Positions 44,744 through 55,077 of a DNA stretch of 64,000 nt are shown one piece after another; within the stretch, counting starts at the first letter, position 1; every line of letters begins with the position of its first letter. Source of the DNA: Flavobacterium sp. J27 (GTDB lineage: Bacteria > Bacteroidota > Bacteroidia > Flavobacteriales > Flavobacteriaceae). Location: the NCBI RefSeq assembly GCF_004303025.1, contig NZ_PJQW01000002.1:1-64000 (forward strand). The letters are read 5' to 3'. Both the position numbers and the translations under genes were made by a program. The notes under the pieces were generated by a model. The model was not told the origin of the DNA, made no database searches, and saw only the letters and a list, made by a program, of their open reading frames with translations.

Positions 44744-47050
44744 ATGATAACTAAAGAGAATATAAAACAAACACCATCTCCTTTTCAAATTCGATTTTCG
44801 ATACAATCTTTTGTGGAACATTTTGAAATGCCAAAAAATCCAGTTTTAGCAAAGTATTATAAAGAATTATTTGAAGAAATTGATTGTCTTGTTCAAGATT
44901 CTGAAGCAATTGAAACAACGATAGAGACGAATAATGATTTGTTTGACGCTTTTTTTCAAGTGGTGATACCAGAACATATTTCCAGAAACGAATACAAAGG
45001 AGTGGTTTTACCTTTCAATAATGGTGTTTTTCATAAATCTGAGAAATTAAACAATATCGATTGTACTATTAAAGAAACGATTAAGTTTTTTAATATTGAT
45101 GCCGATTATTTATATAAATTGAAGTGTACAATTATTTTAAATTCTCTAATCGAAAATAAAATTGAGTTAGATAATAAAGTCATTTTTGAATTTAAGGATA
45201 CCAAAGGTGTTTTTCGGACATTTTATATCTCCAATAGTAATAATTTCTTAAAAATTACTCCAAAGAAAAAAGAATATTATCCAACAACAAAACAAATTGA
45301 AGAATTGTTAAACGATTTAGATAATACTGTACTTTGGAAAACAACTTTTCCTGAAAATTCTTGGAATATAGAAGGGTTTAGTATTTTAACTTTGGTAGAA
45401 AATACGCTTGAAAATGCGGTTTCTCAATTAAAAACAAAGTTACTGAGTTCTCAAAATGATACTATTGTAAATGATGAGGGTTTCATTAAAGTATTTCGTT
45501 CGATATTTGATATATGTGATTTAGAAATTGGTATTACTATATATAATGAAGAAGAAAATGCACTAATAAAAACGCGTTATGAAGAAAAAGAAATTGATAG
45601 TTTTATCTTGAATGAAACCTTTTCTAAAAAAATTATAGAGTTTAAAAATGATCCTTTGTTAAAGAATTATATTCTCAGAAGACATCCCATTTTAATTCAA
45701 AACTTAGAAGAATACCGTATTCAATTTCCTAATTCAGTTTTATTAAAAATTCTGACGGAACAAAATTTAGAAAGTTTGATCATAGCACCTATTGTTAGTA
45801 ATCAAAAAATTATTGGAACTATAGAGTTAGTTTCCAAAACAAAATATGCTATTAACAAGAGAAGTATCACCAGATTAAATCTTATTTTACCAATTATTAC
45901 CAATACATTAGAACGTTCTCTTGAAGCAACGGCAAATAGAATTGACGCGATTATTCAAAATGAATATACCTCTATTCATCCTAGTGTGTACTGGAAATTT
46001 AAACAGGGAGTTAGAGATTTTTTAAATTCAAATAAAAAAATAGACGAATACACTTTTAAAGATATTGTTTTTAAAGATGTTTATGCGCTCTTTGGTCAGA
46101 TAGATATTAAAGATTCGTCTCACAACAGACAATTAGCCACTATTGATGATATTCGACATCAACTGCATTTACTTATTGCTATTTTTAATCTTATTATTGA
46201 GGAAAACAAAATTTTAATCATCGATCAAATTTTATTTGAATTAGATAAATTTTCAAAAGAACTTGAAAATACATTCGATACTACATCTGAAAACAATTTT
46301 AGAATTTATGTGGAAAGTGAAGTACATCCTATTTTAGAAAGTATGGAATTCTCTAAGGAAATAAGTGATAAGATTGATGCCTATTTTGAAAAACTAGATA
46401 AAAAATTACATATCATTTATGACAGTAGAAAAGCATACGATCAATCGGTTTCTTTATTAAATAAAAAAATGTCTTCTTATTTGGACGAATGTCAAGTAAG
46501 TGCTCAAAAGATATTTCCGCATTATTATGAGCGTTATGCTACAGATGGAATTGAACACAATTTATACATTGGAGCTTCAATCAATCCAAGAATAGAATTT
46601 AATCCTATTTATTTTAATAATTTGAGATTGTGGCAATTAAAATCCTTGTGTGAAACGGTCTATAATTTTCAAAAATGGAAGCATATTTTAGAATTTCCAT
46701 TAGAAGTAACCACATTAATCCTAGCATTTAGTTCACCATTAACGATACGGTTTAGAATGGACGAAAAATTATTTGATGTTGATGGATCGTATAATGCAAG
46801 ATATGAGGTTGTAAAAAAACGCATCGATAAATCTCACATTAAAAATTCAGAAGAACGAATTACCCAAGAAGATAAGATAACGATTGTTTACGCACAAAAT
46901 TCAGAGAAAATTGAGTATATGAAATACCTTAAGTTTTTGATTGCAAAAGGTTTATTGGAAGAAGATATTGAAAAATTTGATGTGGAAGAATTACAAAGTA
47001 TTTCAGGATTAAAAGCTTTGCGTGCCACGATTAAAAAATGGGAAGACTAA
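44744..47050 (+). CDS. GAF-domain cytoplasmic protein
   Basis: A 768-residue soluble protein. A GAF-like sensor domain occupies about 243-395 (VFRSIFDICDLEIGITIYNEEENALI ... LESLIIAPIVSNQKIIGTIELVSK). The N-terminal 240 residues and the C-terminal 370 residues are mostly helical, with no catalytic motif that I recognise. Co-transcribed with the DUF6268-like barrel gene. Its stop overlaps that of the convergent HD-PycTM gene by 4 nt. A stress-sensing or scaffold role is inference only. Confidence 0.75.
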   Translation: MITKENIKQTPSPFQIRFSIQSFVEHFEMPKNPVLAKYYKELFEEIDCLVQDSEAIETTIETNNDLFDAFFQVVIPEHISRNEYKGVVLPFNNGVFHKSEKLNNIDCTIKETIKFFNIDADYLYKLKCTIILNSLIENKIELDNKVIFEFKDTKGVFRTFYISNSNNFLKITPKKKEYYPTTKQIEELLNDLDNTVLWKTTFPENSWNIEGFSILTLVENTLENAVSQLKTKLLSSQNDTIVNDEGFIKVFRSIFDICDLEIGITIYNEEENALIKTRYEEKEIDSFILNETFSKKIIEFKNDPLLKNYILRRHPILIQNLEEYRIQFPNSVLLKILTEQNLESLIIAPIVSNQKIIGTIELVSKTKYAINKRSITRLNLILPIITNTLERSLEATANRIDAIIQNEYTSIHPSVYWKFKQGVRDFLNSNKKIDEYTFKDIVFKDVYALFGQIDIKDSSHNRQLATIDDIRHQLHLLIAIFNLIIEENKILIIDQILFELDKFSKELENTFDTTSENNFRIYVESEVHPILESMEFSKEISDKIDAYFEKLDKKLHIIYDSRKAYDQSVSLLNKKMSSYLDECQVSAQKIFPHYYERYATDGIEHNLYIGASINPRIEFNPIYFNNLRLWQLKSLCETVYNFQKWKHILEFPLEVTTLILAFSSPLTIRFRMDEKLFDVDGSYNARYEVVKKRIDKSHIKNSEERITQEDKITIVYAQNSEKIEYMKYLKFLIAKGLLEEDIEKFDVEELQSISGLKALRATIKKWED

Positions 47051-48225
47051 GAATGCTGATAAGCATATAAAAATGTTAATACCGAAATAACAATACCCAC
47101 CATAAAAATATTGTAAGTAATTCGAAGTAATTTATATTTTCGATCTAAAATAATCCCTAGATAATGCAAGTCTTTGGTTAATGAATTATACAAATAATCA
47201 TTATCTACCATCATTTTATTAATTTCATCTTCATAGTCTTGGTAAGGTACTTTATAAAAATTACCAAAGAATAAAAGATTTACTTTTTTATTTAAAATAT
47301 CCTCTTTTGTAAATTCTGTTGAGGTTACTTTTGGACGTGTAGCCAAAATAGCAAATACAATTGAAATAACACTGAAGAAAAGTAATACGAAAGTTGGTAA
47401 CGTTAAATAGGCATTACCTGGACTATCTAATTTAGGAATTAAAACTGATAAAGCTACAGAAATAATAATGGCATTAACAGAAAGCAAAATATTAGCTTTA
47501 CTATCGGCTATGTCACTCAAGCGAGTATGATTAGTTATTGTAACTCGAAATAAAGTTTCTACACCACGACCTAATTTCTTTTTTTTCTTTTTTTTAGGTT
47601 TTGTTACTGTAGCTTCCGTTTGCGCTATGGTTCCATTTTCTTCTTTTTTTTCTTCCAAGATATTTAGATTTTGTTGTTTTACTTTATTCCAGTTATTTTT
47701 TGCATAGTCAGTATAAAAAGTATGCTTACTTTTTAAAAAACTAATATTTTCTTTCAGCCATTCTTTTTCAGTAAAAACGGCAACATTGCATAATTTCCAT
47801 TCGGTACGTAATTCTTTTAAAAATGAAAAATAATCACAACTGCCTACATGATAATAATCGGCATCACAAATAATTTTTTCTAGTAAATCTTTAGGTGTAT
47901 GATTAAAAACTGTGGCCATAATTAATCGGTTGATTACCTCAATTTTTTCTTCAGGAACATGGTTATCCCTTAAAAATGATGAAGCAATACGTGTACTTTC
48001 TTCTTCGTGACCGTCTTTTGTTTTAATATAACCAGTATCATGAAACCATGCTGCTACTTGAAGCAATTCTAAATCTTCTTCGGAAACGCCCTCATATTCA
48101 CCTATTTGCCTTACTGCATGAACTACATTTTTTGTATGATTTACGTCGTGATATTTATATTTAAATTCTAATACTTTTTTAAATAATTCTGTAACGAATT
48201 GTTCCGCGTTTTTTACTAATTTCAT
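47047..48225 (-). CDS. HD phosphohydrolase fused to a PycTM-type membrane domain
   Basis: I start it at 48225 (MKLVKNAEQF), as the longer frame from 48279 would run into the divergent gene. The HD domain is residues about 20-130 (NHTKNVVHAVRQ, WFHDTGYIKTKDGHEEES, ICDADYYHVGS), then a Lys-rich linker (PKKKKKKKLGRG). The C-terminal region (about 228-390) has LSDIADSKANILLSVNAIIISVALSVLIP, a second helix and a third near the end, matching DUF5706/PycTM, the effector domain of Pycsar antiphage systems. No cyclase gene is adjacent. Confidence 0.85.
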   Translation of the reverse strand: MKLVKNAEQFVTELFKKVLEFKYKYHDVNHTKNVVHAVRQIGEYEGVSEEDLELLQVAAWFHDTGYIKTKDGHEEESTRIASSFLRDNHVPEEKIEVINRLIMATVFNHTPKDLLEKIICDADYYHVGSCDYFSFLKELRTEWKLCNVAVFTEKEWLKENISFLKSKHTFYTDYAKNNWNKVKQQNLNILEEKKEENGTIAQTEATVTKPKKKKKKKLGRGVETLFRVTITNHTRLSDIADSKANILLSVNAIIISVALSVLIPKLDSPGNAYLTLPTFVLLFFSVISIVFAILATRPKVTSTEFTKEDILNKKVNLLFFGNFYKVPYQDYEDEINKMMVDNDYLYNSLTKDLHYLGIILDRKYKLLRITYNIFMVGIVISVLTFLYAYQHS

Positions 48226-48252
48226 ACATTCAAAATATACTACTACTAAATT

Positions 48253-51200
48253 ATGAAATTTAATTACTTTAAAAAGCATTTTTTGATAAAAATAACAGGT
48301 GTTTTATGTACCATACTCTTTCTCAATTCTTGTGCCACATATTCTGTTCAAACAGGAAGAAACTTAAAAGAACCAGTTGCAGATATCCAAGTAAATGCTA
48401 ATCAAGTAGATTATACTTTTTATCTGGTTGGCGATGCAGGTAATGCGAATGAAATTAACTCAAAAGAAGCGTTGTTACCTTTGGAAAGCCAACTTCAAAA
48501 TGCCGCTACAAATAGTACACTAATCTATTTAGGAGATAATGTTTATCCTGTAGGAATGTCTGATGATAAAAACAGTGAGGCTTATAAAACAGCGGAAAAA
48601 ATTTTGGAAAACCAATTGTCTATTACAAAAAAATATAAAGGAAAAACTTTGGTTATACCAGGAAATCACGATTGGTATAGTGGGTTAAAAGGACTTAATA
48701 ATCAGGAAGATTTTGTAGTGAAATATTTAAATGATAAAAAATCTTTTTCACCTAGAAAAGGATGTCCAATTGAAGATTTTGAAATTAATGATAATATTAC
48801 TTTAATTACAATAAACAGTCAGTGGTATTTAGAAGATTGGAATAAAATACCTACAATTAATGATGATTGTACCATTAAGAGTAGAGATGAATTCTTTGGA
48901 GAATTTGAAAGCTTACTAAACAAAAACCAAGACAAAATTGTAATTGTAGCCATGCATCATCCTTTATTTACAAATGGAGTTCATGGCGGTCACTTTGGCG
49001 TAAAAAAAATGTTGATATCTGCTGAAGCTTCTTTTCCTGTACCCTTACTAGGTACTTTATATAATTTGTTGCGAAAAACTTCTGGTGTTAGTACACAAGA
49101 TGTTTTAAATAAAGATTATATGACAATGTCAAAACGAATTCAAACCTTAATTCAGAAACATGAAAATATCATTGTGGTTTCAGGACACGAACATAGTTTA
49201 GAATACATTGAAAAAAACGGTATTAAACAAATAGTGAGTGGATCAGGAACCAAAACTGATGCTGCTAGAGCGATTTATCCGAATGATTTTTCTTATGGTA
49301 AAAATGGTTTTGCAAAATTAGAGTTGTTAAAGTCTGGACAAGGTGTTTTAACATTCTTTGGTAAAGAAAACGGAAAAGAAATTGTACTATACAAACAGAC
49401 TATCTTAGAACCTGTAAATACCGAAACGAAAGATTACCCCGATACTTTTCCAGAATATGTGGAAGCTACAGTTTATAAACCAGAAAACACAAAACGCTCT
49501 AATTTTTACAATTTTTTATGGGGAAAACATTATAGAAATTATTATGGAACACCTATAAAAGCAAGAGTGGCTACAATTGATACGCTTTTTGGAGGTTTAA
49601 AAATAGATAGAGAAGGAGGAGGGCAGCAATCTAATTCGTTGCGAGTGGTAGACAATACTAAAAAGGAATATGTTTTAAGAGCAGTAAAAAAGAATGCAAC
49701 TCGTTTTTTTCAAGCAGCAGTATTTGTGGACCAATATGTTCAAGACGATTTAAAAAATACTTATGTAGAGACTTTTTTAATGGATTTTTTTACTACAGGT
49801 CATCCTTTTACGGCCTTTATCATTGATGATCTTTCTAAAAATATTGCTATTTATCATGCGAATCCAAAATTATATTACATTCCAAAACACGATGCTTTAG
49901 GAAAATTCAATTCTAGTTTTGGTGACGAATTGTATATGGTACAGGAGCGAGAATCGGATAGTCAGCTGGATGAAACATCTTTTGGTAAACCCAACGATAT
50001 TATTGGTACCGATGATTTATTTAAAAAATTAAGAAAAGATGAAAAATATAAAGTGGACGAAGCTGCTTTTATAAGAGCTCGTTTATTTGATATGTTATTG
50101 GGTGATTGGGATAGGCACTCCGATCAATGGAAATGGTCTGAATTTAAAATAAGTGATGACGAAATTAGTTATAAACCTATTCCAAAAGACAGAGATCAGG
50201 CTTTTCCAAAATATGGAGGTGTTTTAATGAGTTTAATTTTAAATCTTCCCGAATTTAGAAAAATGCAGACCTATGATGGAGAAATTCAAAATTTAAAATG
50301 GCTTAATCATGTGGGTTATAAATTAGATATGGCATTTTTGCAATCTAATAAAAAAGAAGATTGGATGGCACAAGCTCAGTTTATTCAAAATAATTTAACA
50401 GATGCTGTTATTGATGCTGCTTTTCTTCAGTTACCAGTTGAAGTACAAGATGCTACGAGTGAAAAATTAAAAACGGATTTAAAATCGAGAAGAGATCATT
50501 TGCAAGAATATGCTGAAAAATATTACAAACTTTTAGAAAAAAGAGCCATCCTTGTAGGTACTGATAAAAAAGAAGATTTTTATATAAAAAAAATAAGTCC
50601 AACCGAAATTGAAGTAACTCAAATCCGAAATAAAAAGGATGGAAAAGAGCAATTAATTAGAAAACGTACTTTTAACTCAAAAAATACTAAAGAAATTTGG
50701 ATTTATGGTTTAGATGATGATGACAAATTTATTGTAGAAGGTAATTTTAAATCTAAAATTAAAATACGACTCATTGGCGGACAAAACAATGATACCTATA
50801 AAATAGAAAATGGGCATCACGTTAAAATTTATGATTATAAATCCAAAGACAATACCTTAGAAACAGACCATAAAACAGCAACACGTTTAAGTGATAATTA
50901 TGAAATGAATGTTTACAGCTATAAAAAAGCCAATTATAGTTCGTTTTCAACAATTCCAGGTGGGGGTTTTAATCCAGATGACGGATTAAAATTAGGTGTT
51001 ATTATGAATTATGTACACAATGGTTTTAGACAAAATCCTTATACTAGCAAACATACAATTTCTCCTAATTATTTTTTTGCTACCAATGGATTTGAAGTAA
51101 AATATAAAGGTCATTTTCCAAAGTTATTAGGTACATTTGATTTTAATATCGATTCAAAATTTACTAGTCCAAATTTTACAATCAATTATTTTGGTTATGG

Positions 51201-51990
51201 AAACGAATCGGTATATAATGATTTAGATGAAGATATAGATTTTGATTACAATAGGGTAAAATTAAGTACTATTAATTTCTTTCCATCAATAAATAGAGTT
51301 GGAAGAAAAGGGAGTATTCTTACCTTTCAATTAGGTTTTGAAAATTTAGAAGTGGAAAAAATAGCTGATCGATTTGTTAGTATTCCCAATGTATTAGAAG
51401 ATCGATTATTTACGAATCAGCAGTTTGCAAGTACAAAATTAGCCTACGGATTTGAAAATTATGATATTGTATCTTTACCTACTTATGGTATGGGCTTTTT
51501 ATTATCTGCAGAATGGAAAAGTAATTTAAATGTAGAAAACAAAAACTTTGTTACTCTTGAGAGTAAGTTTAATTTTTCGCATAAAATTGCTACTAATGGT
51601 AATTTAGTATTTGAAACCTTATTTAGAGGAAAAATACTAACGAATGATAATTTTGATTTCTATCATGCAGCAGCTATAGGTGGAAACAATGGCTTAAGAG
51701 GTGTAAGAAATGAACGCTTTATAGGAAGACAATCTTTTTATCAAACGTCTGATTTACGATTAACTTTAGGTAGTATTAAAAGAAGTTTCATTCCTATGAA
51801 GTATGGAATTATTGGAGGGTTTGATTATGGTCGAGTATGGACGAGTAATGATACGTCTAATACTTGGCATACTTCTTATGGTGGTGCTTTATGGCTAAAT
51901 GGTATCAATATGATTACAGCAAAAGCAGGTTATTTTAAAAACCCTAATGATAAAGGACGTCTCACTTTTGCCGTTCAATTTGGGTTTTAG
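48253..51990 (+). CDS. Metallophosphoesterase lipoprotein fused to an outer-membrane beta-barrel
   Basis: A 1245-residue protein. A lipoprotein signal (LFLNSCATYS) precedes a calcineurin-like phosphoesterase domain (about 50-375) with GDAGN, GDNVYP, GNHDW, MHHPLF and GHEHS metal-binding motifs. A middle region (about 420-870) of unknown fold follows. It includes DIIGTDDLFKKLRKDEKYKVDEAAF and the GDWDRHSDQWKW segment, which recalls HipA/Fam20-like kinase-fold motifs. The C-terminal 350 residues are BamA/Omp85-like, with GGNNGLRGVRNERFIGRQSFYQTSDLR, ending ...FAVQFGF. Likely surface-located. Confidence 0.85.
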   Translation: MKFNYFKKHFLIKITGVLCTILFLNSCATYSVQTGRNLKEPVADIQVNANQVDYTFYLVGDAGNANEINSKEALLPLESQLQNAATNSTLIYLGDNVYPVGMSDDKNSEAYKTAEKILENQLSITKKYKGKTLVIPGNHDWYSGLKGLNNQEDFVVKYLNDKKSFSPRKGCPIEDFEINDNITLITINSQWYLEDWNKIPTINDDCTIKSRDEFFGEFESLLNKNQDKIVIVAMHHPLFTNGVHGGHFGVKKMLISAEASFPVPLLGTLYNLLRKTSGVSTQDVLNKDYMTMSKRIQTLIQKHENIIVVSGHEHSLEYIEKNGIKQIVSGSGTKTDAARAIYPNDFSYGKNGFAKLELLKSGQGVLTFFGKENGKEIVLYKQTILEPVNTETKDYPDTFPEYVEATVYKPENTKRSNFYNFLWGKHYRNYYGTPIKARVATIDTLFGGLKIDREGGGQQSNSLRVVDNTKKEYVLRAVKKNATRFFQAAVFVDQYVQDDLKNTYVETFLMDFFTTGHPFTAFIIDDLSKNIAIYHANPKLYYIPKHDALGKFNSSFGDELYMVQERESDSQLDETSFGKPNDIIGTDDLFKKLRKDEKYKVDEAAFIRARLFDMLLGDWDRHSDQWKWSEFKISDDEISYKPIPKDRDQAFPKYGGVLMSLILNLPEFRKMQTYDGEIQNLKWLNHVGYKLDMAFLQSNKKEDWMAQAQFIQNNLTDAVIDAAFLQLPVEVQDATSEKLKTDLKSRRDHLQEYAEKYYKLLEKRAILVGTDKKEDFYIKKISPTEIEVTQIRNKKDGKEQLIRKRTFNSKNTKEIWIYGLDDDDKFIVEGNFKSKIKIRLIGGQNNDTYKIENGHHVKIYDYKSKDNTLETDHKTATRLSDNYEMNVYSYKKANYSSFSTIPGGGFNPDDGLKLGVIMNYVHNGFRQNPYTSKHTISPNYFFATNGFEVKYKGHFPKLLGTFDFNIDSKFTSPNFTINYFGYGNESVYNDLDEDIDFDYNRVKLSTINFFPSINRVGRKGSILTFQLGFENLEVEKIADRFVSIPNVLEDRLFTNQQFASTKLAYGFENYDIVSLPTYGMGFLLSAEWKSNLNVENKNFVTLESKFNFSHKIATNGNLVFETLFRGKILTNDNFDFYHAAAIGGNNGLRGVRNERFIGRQSFYQTSDLRLTLGSIKRSFIPMKYGIIGGFDYGRVWTSNDTSNTWHTSYGGALWLNGINMITAKAGYFKNPNDKGRLTFAVQFGF

Positions 51991-52010
51991 TTATGCTTCA
52001 ATATAAACAT

Positions 52011-52049
52011 AAAAAAAGAGTAGTGATTTTAAATCACTACTCTTTTTTA
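52011..52049. terminator. Bidirectional terminator
   Basis: AAAAAAGAGTAGTGATTT/AAATCACTACTCTTTTTT long stem between convergent genes. Confidence 0.93.
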
Positions 52050-52066
52050 TATAAATAATATAGGAT

Positions 52067-52948
52067 TTATTCTTCTAATTTATATTCATAAATTTTTCCA
52101 CCTACTTTTTTGGTTTTTTCATCCGAAATTAAAAGCAAATCATTGTCTTTAAATGTAACGCCTTCTCGTTGTGTATAAGTATCAAACTGTACTTCTTTTA
52201 AGCTTCCTTTTACAAAATTATCTTCTACAAAATCGGTAAAAATCCACATTCTTTTATTACTTAATAAAACAACTTTGTTGTGATCTGGACTAATGGCTGC
52301 ATCTGTTATTGAACAAGCCGTAAATTTATCACAAGTAACATATTTGTTTAGTAAAATGGCTTTGTGCTCTCCTGGTTCATTTGGAATTTTATAAATATGC
52401 GTAGTGCCATCAAAATTTTTACTTCTGTTTTTGGTAAACAAATAAAACGAATCATCTTTAATTAGAAAGGCCTCACAATCATAGAATAAGTTTTCTTTAT
52501 TTGGTGGAAAATCTTCCTGATCTTCATAATAAAATTCTATTTTTTCTATAGAATCGATAGCTTCTTTTTTTAAGTCGGTATGATTAATTTTATAAATTGC
52601 TAAATTTTTTCTTTTATTTCCATTGTTACCAAAATCGCCTATGTATATATTGCCTTCTTCATCCGAAGTTAATGCTTCCCAATCATGATTTTTTGCAGGA
52701 TTAATTTTTATCGATTTTATGAGTTTACCATCTGTAGTAATTTGGTACAATTTATTTGCATTTCCACTATCTTGAATTACCCATAAAGTATCCTTAACAA
52801 ATGTCATTCCGGAAACTTCATTTAACTTGTCTGGTAGTTCTTGAACTTCAGTTACAGTAATTTCTTTTATATCAGAATCCAGTGAAATGCAGGAATTGAA
52901 TACTAATCCTGAAAATAAAAATAGTGTAAGCATGGTGTAATTTTTCAT
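52067..52948 (-). CDS. Beta-propeller lipoprotein (SdiA-regulated/NHL-like)
   Basis: I start it at 52948 (MKNYTMLTLFLFSGLVFNSC), which gives a proper lipobox; the longer frame adds 13 residues. The mature part reads as a six-bladed propeller: LNEVSGMTFVKDTLWVIQDSGN, DWEALTSDEEGNIYIGDFGNN, DAAISPDHNKVVLLSNKRM. It resembles SdiA-regulated or esterase-like propeller proteins. It lies directly after the MscS gene and may be part of the same stress operon. Confidence 0.8.
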   Translation of the reverse strand: MKNYTMLTLFLFSGLVFNSCISLDSDIKEITVTEVQELPDKLNEVSGMTFVKDTLWVIQDSGNANKLYQITTDGKLIKSIKINPAKNHDWEALTSDEEGNIYIGDFGNNGNKRKNLAIYKINHTDLKKEAIDSIEKIEFYYEDQEDFPPNKENLFYDCEAFLIKDDSFYLFTKNRSKNFDGTTHIYKIPNEPGEHKAILLNKYVTCDKFTACSITDAAISPDHNKVVLLSNKRMWIFTDFVEDNFVKGSLKEVQFDTYTQREGVTFKDNDLLLISDEKTKKVGGKIYEYKLEE

Positions 52949-52990
52949 TTCTTTTTCAATTTTTTCTTTAAAGTTTAAACATCTCAAAAA

Positions 52991-53836
52991 TTATGTCGCA
53001 ATCATTTTTACTTCAACAATGTCTGATGGTAAACCAAATCCTTTATTTAATAACAATTTAAATACCTTGAGCATAATATTACTTTTTAATTTTGCACCAG
53101 GTACTTTAATATCATTAGTCATGTACCAATAGGACACTCTTACATTAACAGTACTAGTTGCTAATTCATCTATAACTGCAAAAGGTTCTGGATATTGTAA
53201 TACACCTTCTTCTGTTTTGAGAATATTTTCTATAATATTTAACGCTTCTTCTGTATTATCATTGTAATCTAACCCAATTAAAAATTCAGTTCGTAATAAA
53301 TCGTCTAATGTATAATTTACTAAACCATTTTTTGCAATTAAACCATTAGGAATAAAAACCTCTTTACCGTCTAGGGTTTTTATCAAGGTTTCTCTCAAAG
53401 ACATATTAGTTACTTTCCCTTTAAAACCATCAATTTCAATTAAATCTCCTATTCGAAAAGGTCTTTTAAAAGCCATTATAATTCCTGATAAAAAATTTTC
53501 ACCAATGTCTTTTAATGCAAAACCAATGATAAAGGTTGTAATTCCTGCACCAGCTAAAATTTTATCGGTAATTTCTCCCAAACCTAAAATACTTAACGAA
53601 ATGATAAGTAAAAAGATGGTGAGAACTAATGCAATAACATTTACTAAAAAATCGCTAACTAATGGGTCTTTTGATTTTTTATCGATACTATTAAATGCAA
53701 CCGATTTTAATTTTCTAATGATAAAAATACCAATTATAAAAATACCAATTGCAAAAATTATAGCTGGTAGAGCAACATAAAAATTATTCCAACTTTCTTG
53801 TACTATTTGATTGATGTTTTCCATTTGTGAATCCAT
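52991..53836 (-). CDS. Small-conductance mechanosensitive channel (MscS family)
   Basis: A 281-residue channel. Three helices (about 20-42, 63-83, 87-115) are followed by the pore-lining TM3 pattern AGAGITTFIIGFALKDIGENFLSGIIMAFKRPFRIGDLIEIDGFKGKV and the cytoplasmic vestibule. Releases solutes under osmotic down-shock. It is 26 nt after the AI-2E family gene on the same strand, in the second stress cluster. Confidence 0.94.
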   Translation of the reverse strand: MDSQMENINQIVQESWNNFYVALPAIIFAIGIFIIGIFIIRKLKSVAFNSIDKKSKDPLVSDFLVNVIALVLTIFLLIISLSILGLGEITDKILAGAGITTFIIGFALKDIGENFLSGIIMAFKRPFRIGDLIEIDGFKGKVTNMSLRETLIKTLDGKEVFIPNGLIAKNGLVNYTLDDLLRTEFLIGLDYNDNTEEALNIIENILKTEEGVLQYPEPFAVIDELATSTVNVRVSYWYMTNDIKVPGAKLKSNIMLKVFKLLLNKGFGLPSDIVEVKMIAT

Positions 53837-53862
53837 AGTATGTTCCTTTTATAAATTAGCTG

Positions 53863-54984
53863 TTATTTGTTTTTCTCTTTTCTTATTTTTTTCCAAATTT
53901 TCAATCGGTTTTTAGCTCTGCTACTAAAGTACTTTTCATCTGCTTGCCCAAGTACAAAACCTATGGCTTTAAATTTTACTGAATTGTCAAAAATTACTTT
54001 TAATGATGCTGTTATTGGTAAGGCCAAAATCATCCCTGGAATTCCCCATAACATAGAAAACAATAAAATAACTAAAATGGATACAAACGAATTTAACGAA
54101 ACTTTTGAACCTGTAATTTTGGGTGTTATAAAATTACCTTCAATAAATTGAATAAAGCTAAAAATGGCAATTACACCAATAGCATACCAATAGGAATCTT
54201 TGGTCGCCAAAGCAACTAACGCTGGTAACATAGAGCCAATGATGATGCCTATGTAAGGAACTAAAAGAAGCAAAGCGCATAGAAACCCAAAAAAGAAAGG
54301 ATAATCTATCCCCAAAGCAACTAACCCTAAGCTATTTAATAATCCCACAATTCCCATAACACTTACTAAACCCACTAAATAGTTTTGTTGTACTTTGTAA
54401 AGTTCGTTTAAAATAAAACGCATACTCTTTTTAGTACTTACTCCAGCTGTTGCTTTATACAAAAAGCTAATTAAAAAACTACGATAAAGTAACAGGAAAA
54501 ACATATATAAAGGAGTAAAAAGAAAATCGCTAATTACGGTTCCAGATTGGGTAATAAAATTGAGAATCTTATTCGAATTTTGTTTTACAATTTCTTTAAC
54601 TTCTAATTTTTCTGAACCTACAATATCTTTACTTTCAATTCCTGTAGAATTTTCAGTTTCTCTAATTAAAATATTGGTTTTTTCTACAATTTTATCATAA
54701 TAGGTATCACTTTTATCCATAATGTCTTGAAATTGAATACCAATGGCAACAAAAATGAAAAAGATAATGGCAGAAAACACTAAGATAGCTATTAGTATCG
54801 ATATAATTCTGTTAAAACACAGTCGGGTTTCAAAAAATTTCACAATCGGATATACTAATACACTTAGGAGTATAGCAAATAAAATGGGTATTAAGAAATC
54901 TTGCAATATATAAGCCATGAATACAATCAATATAAATGCAAAAAGATCTTGTACAATATGTGTTTTGTGGTTAGTTGTATTCAT
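53863..54984 (-). CDS. AI-2E family transporter (PF01594)
   Basis: A 373-residue polytopic protein with eight predicted helices. It opens with AFILIVFMAYILQDFLIPILFAILLSVLVYPIVKFFE and contains VPYIGIIIGSMLPALVAL and FSMLWGIPGMILALPITASLKVIFDN, the AI-2E/PerM signature. Members export or exchange small molecules; autoinducer-2 transport should not be assumed. It follows CsbD by 93 nt with a long inverted repeat in the gap. Confidence 0.9.
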   Translation of the reverse strand: MNTTNHKTHIVQDLFAFILIVFMAYILQDFLIPILFAILLSVLVYPIVKFFETRLCFNRIISILIAILVFSAIIFFIFVAIGIQFQDIMDKSDTYYDKIVEKTNILIRETENSTGIESKDIVGSEKLEVKEIVKQNSNKILNFITQSGTVISDFLFTPLYMFFLLLYRSFLISFLYKATAGVSTKKSMRFILNELYKVQQNYLVGLVSVMGIVGLLNSLGLVALGIDYPFFFGFLCALLLLVPYIGIIIGSMLPALVALATKDSYWYAIGVIAIFSFIQFIEGNFITPKITGSKVSLNSFVSILVILLFSMLWGIPGMILALPITASLKVIFDNSVKFKAIGFVLGQADEKYFSSRAKNRLKIWKKIRKEKNK

Positions 54985-55000
54985 TTTGTTTGATATAAAA

Positions 55001-55057
55001 ACTGTCTATAAATGTATTAATAGCTTTTTACAACATATCAATAGATTCATAGACAGT
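55001..55057. repeat. Inverted repeat between CsbD and AI-2E genes
   Basis: ACTGTCTAT (55001-55009) and ATAGACAGT (55049-55057) flank a 39-nt loop. No clear U tract, so I treat it as a structured leader or weak attenuator rather than a terminator. Confidence 0.45.
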
Positions 55058-55077
55058 AACATTAATTGAGGTTTAGA

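Noticed and set aside
48250..48261. ATTATGAAATTT resembling a half-site in the divergent region at 48.2 kb
   Set aside because: No second half-site at 21 bp and no -7 box at the required place.
55027..55060. Half-site-like TTTACAACATAT before the AI-2E gene
   Set aside because: The partner site is poor and the -7 position does not fit; the region is better described as an inverted repeat.
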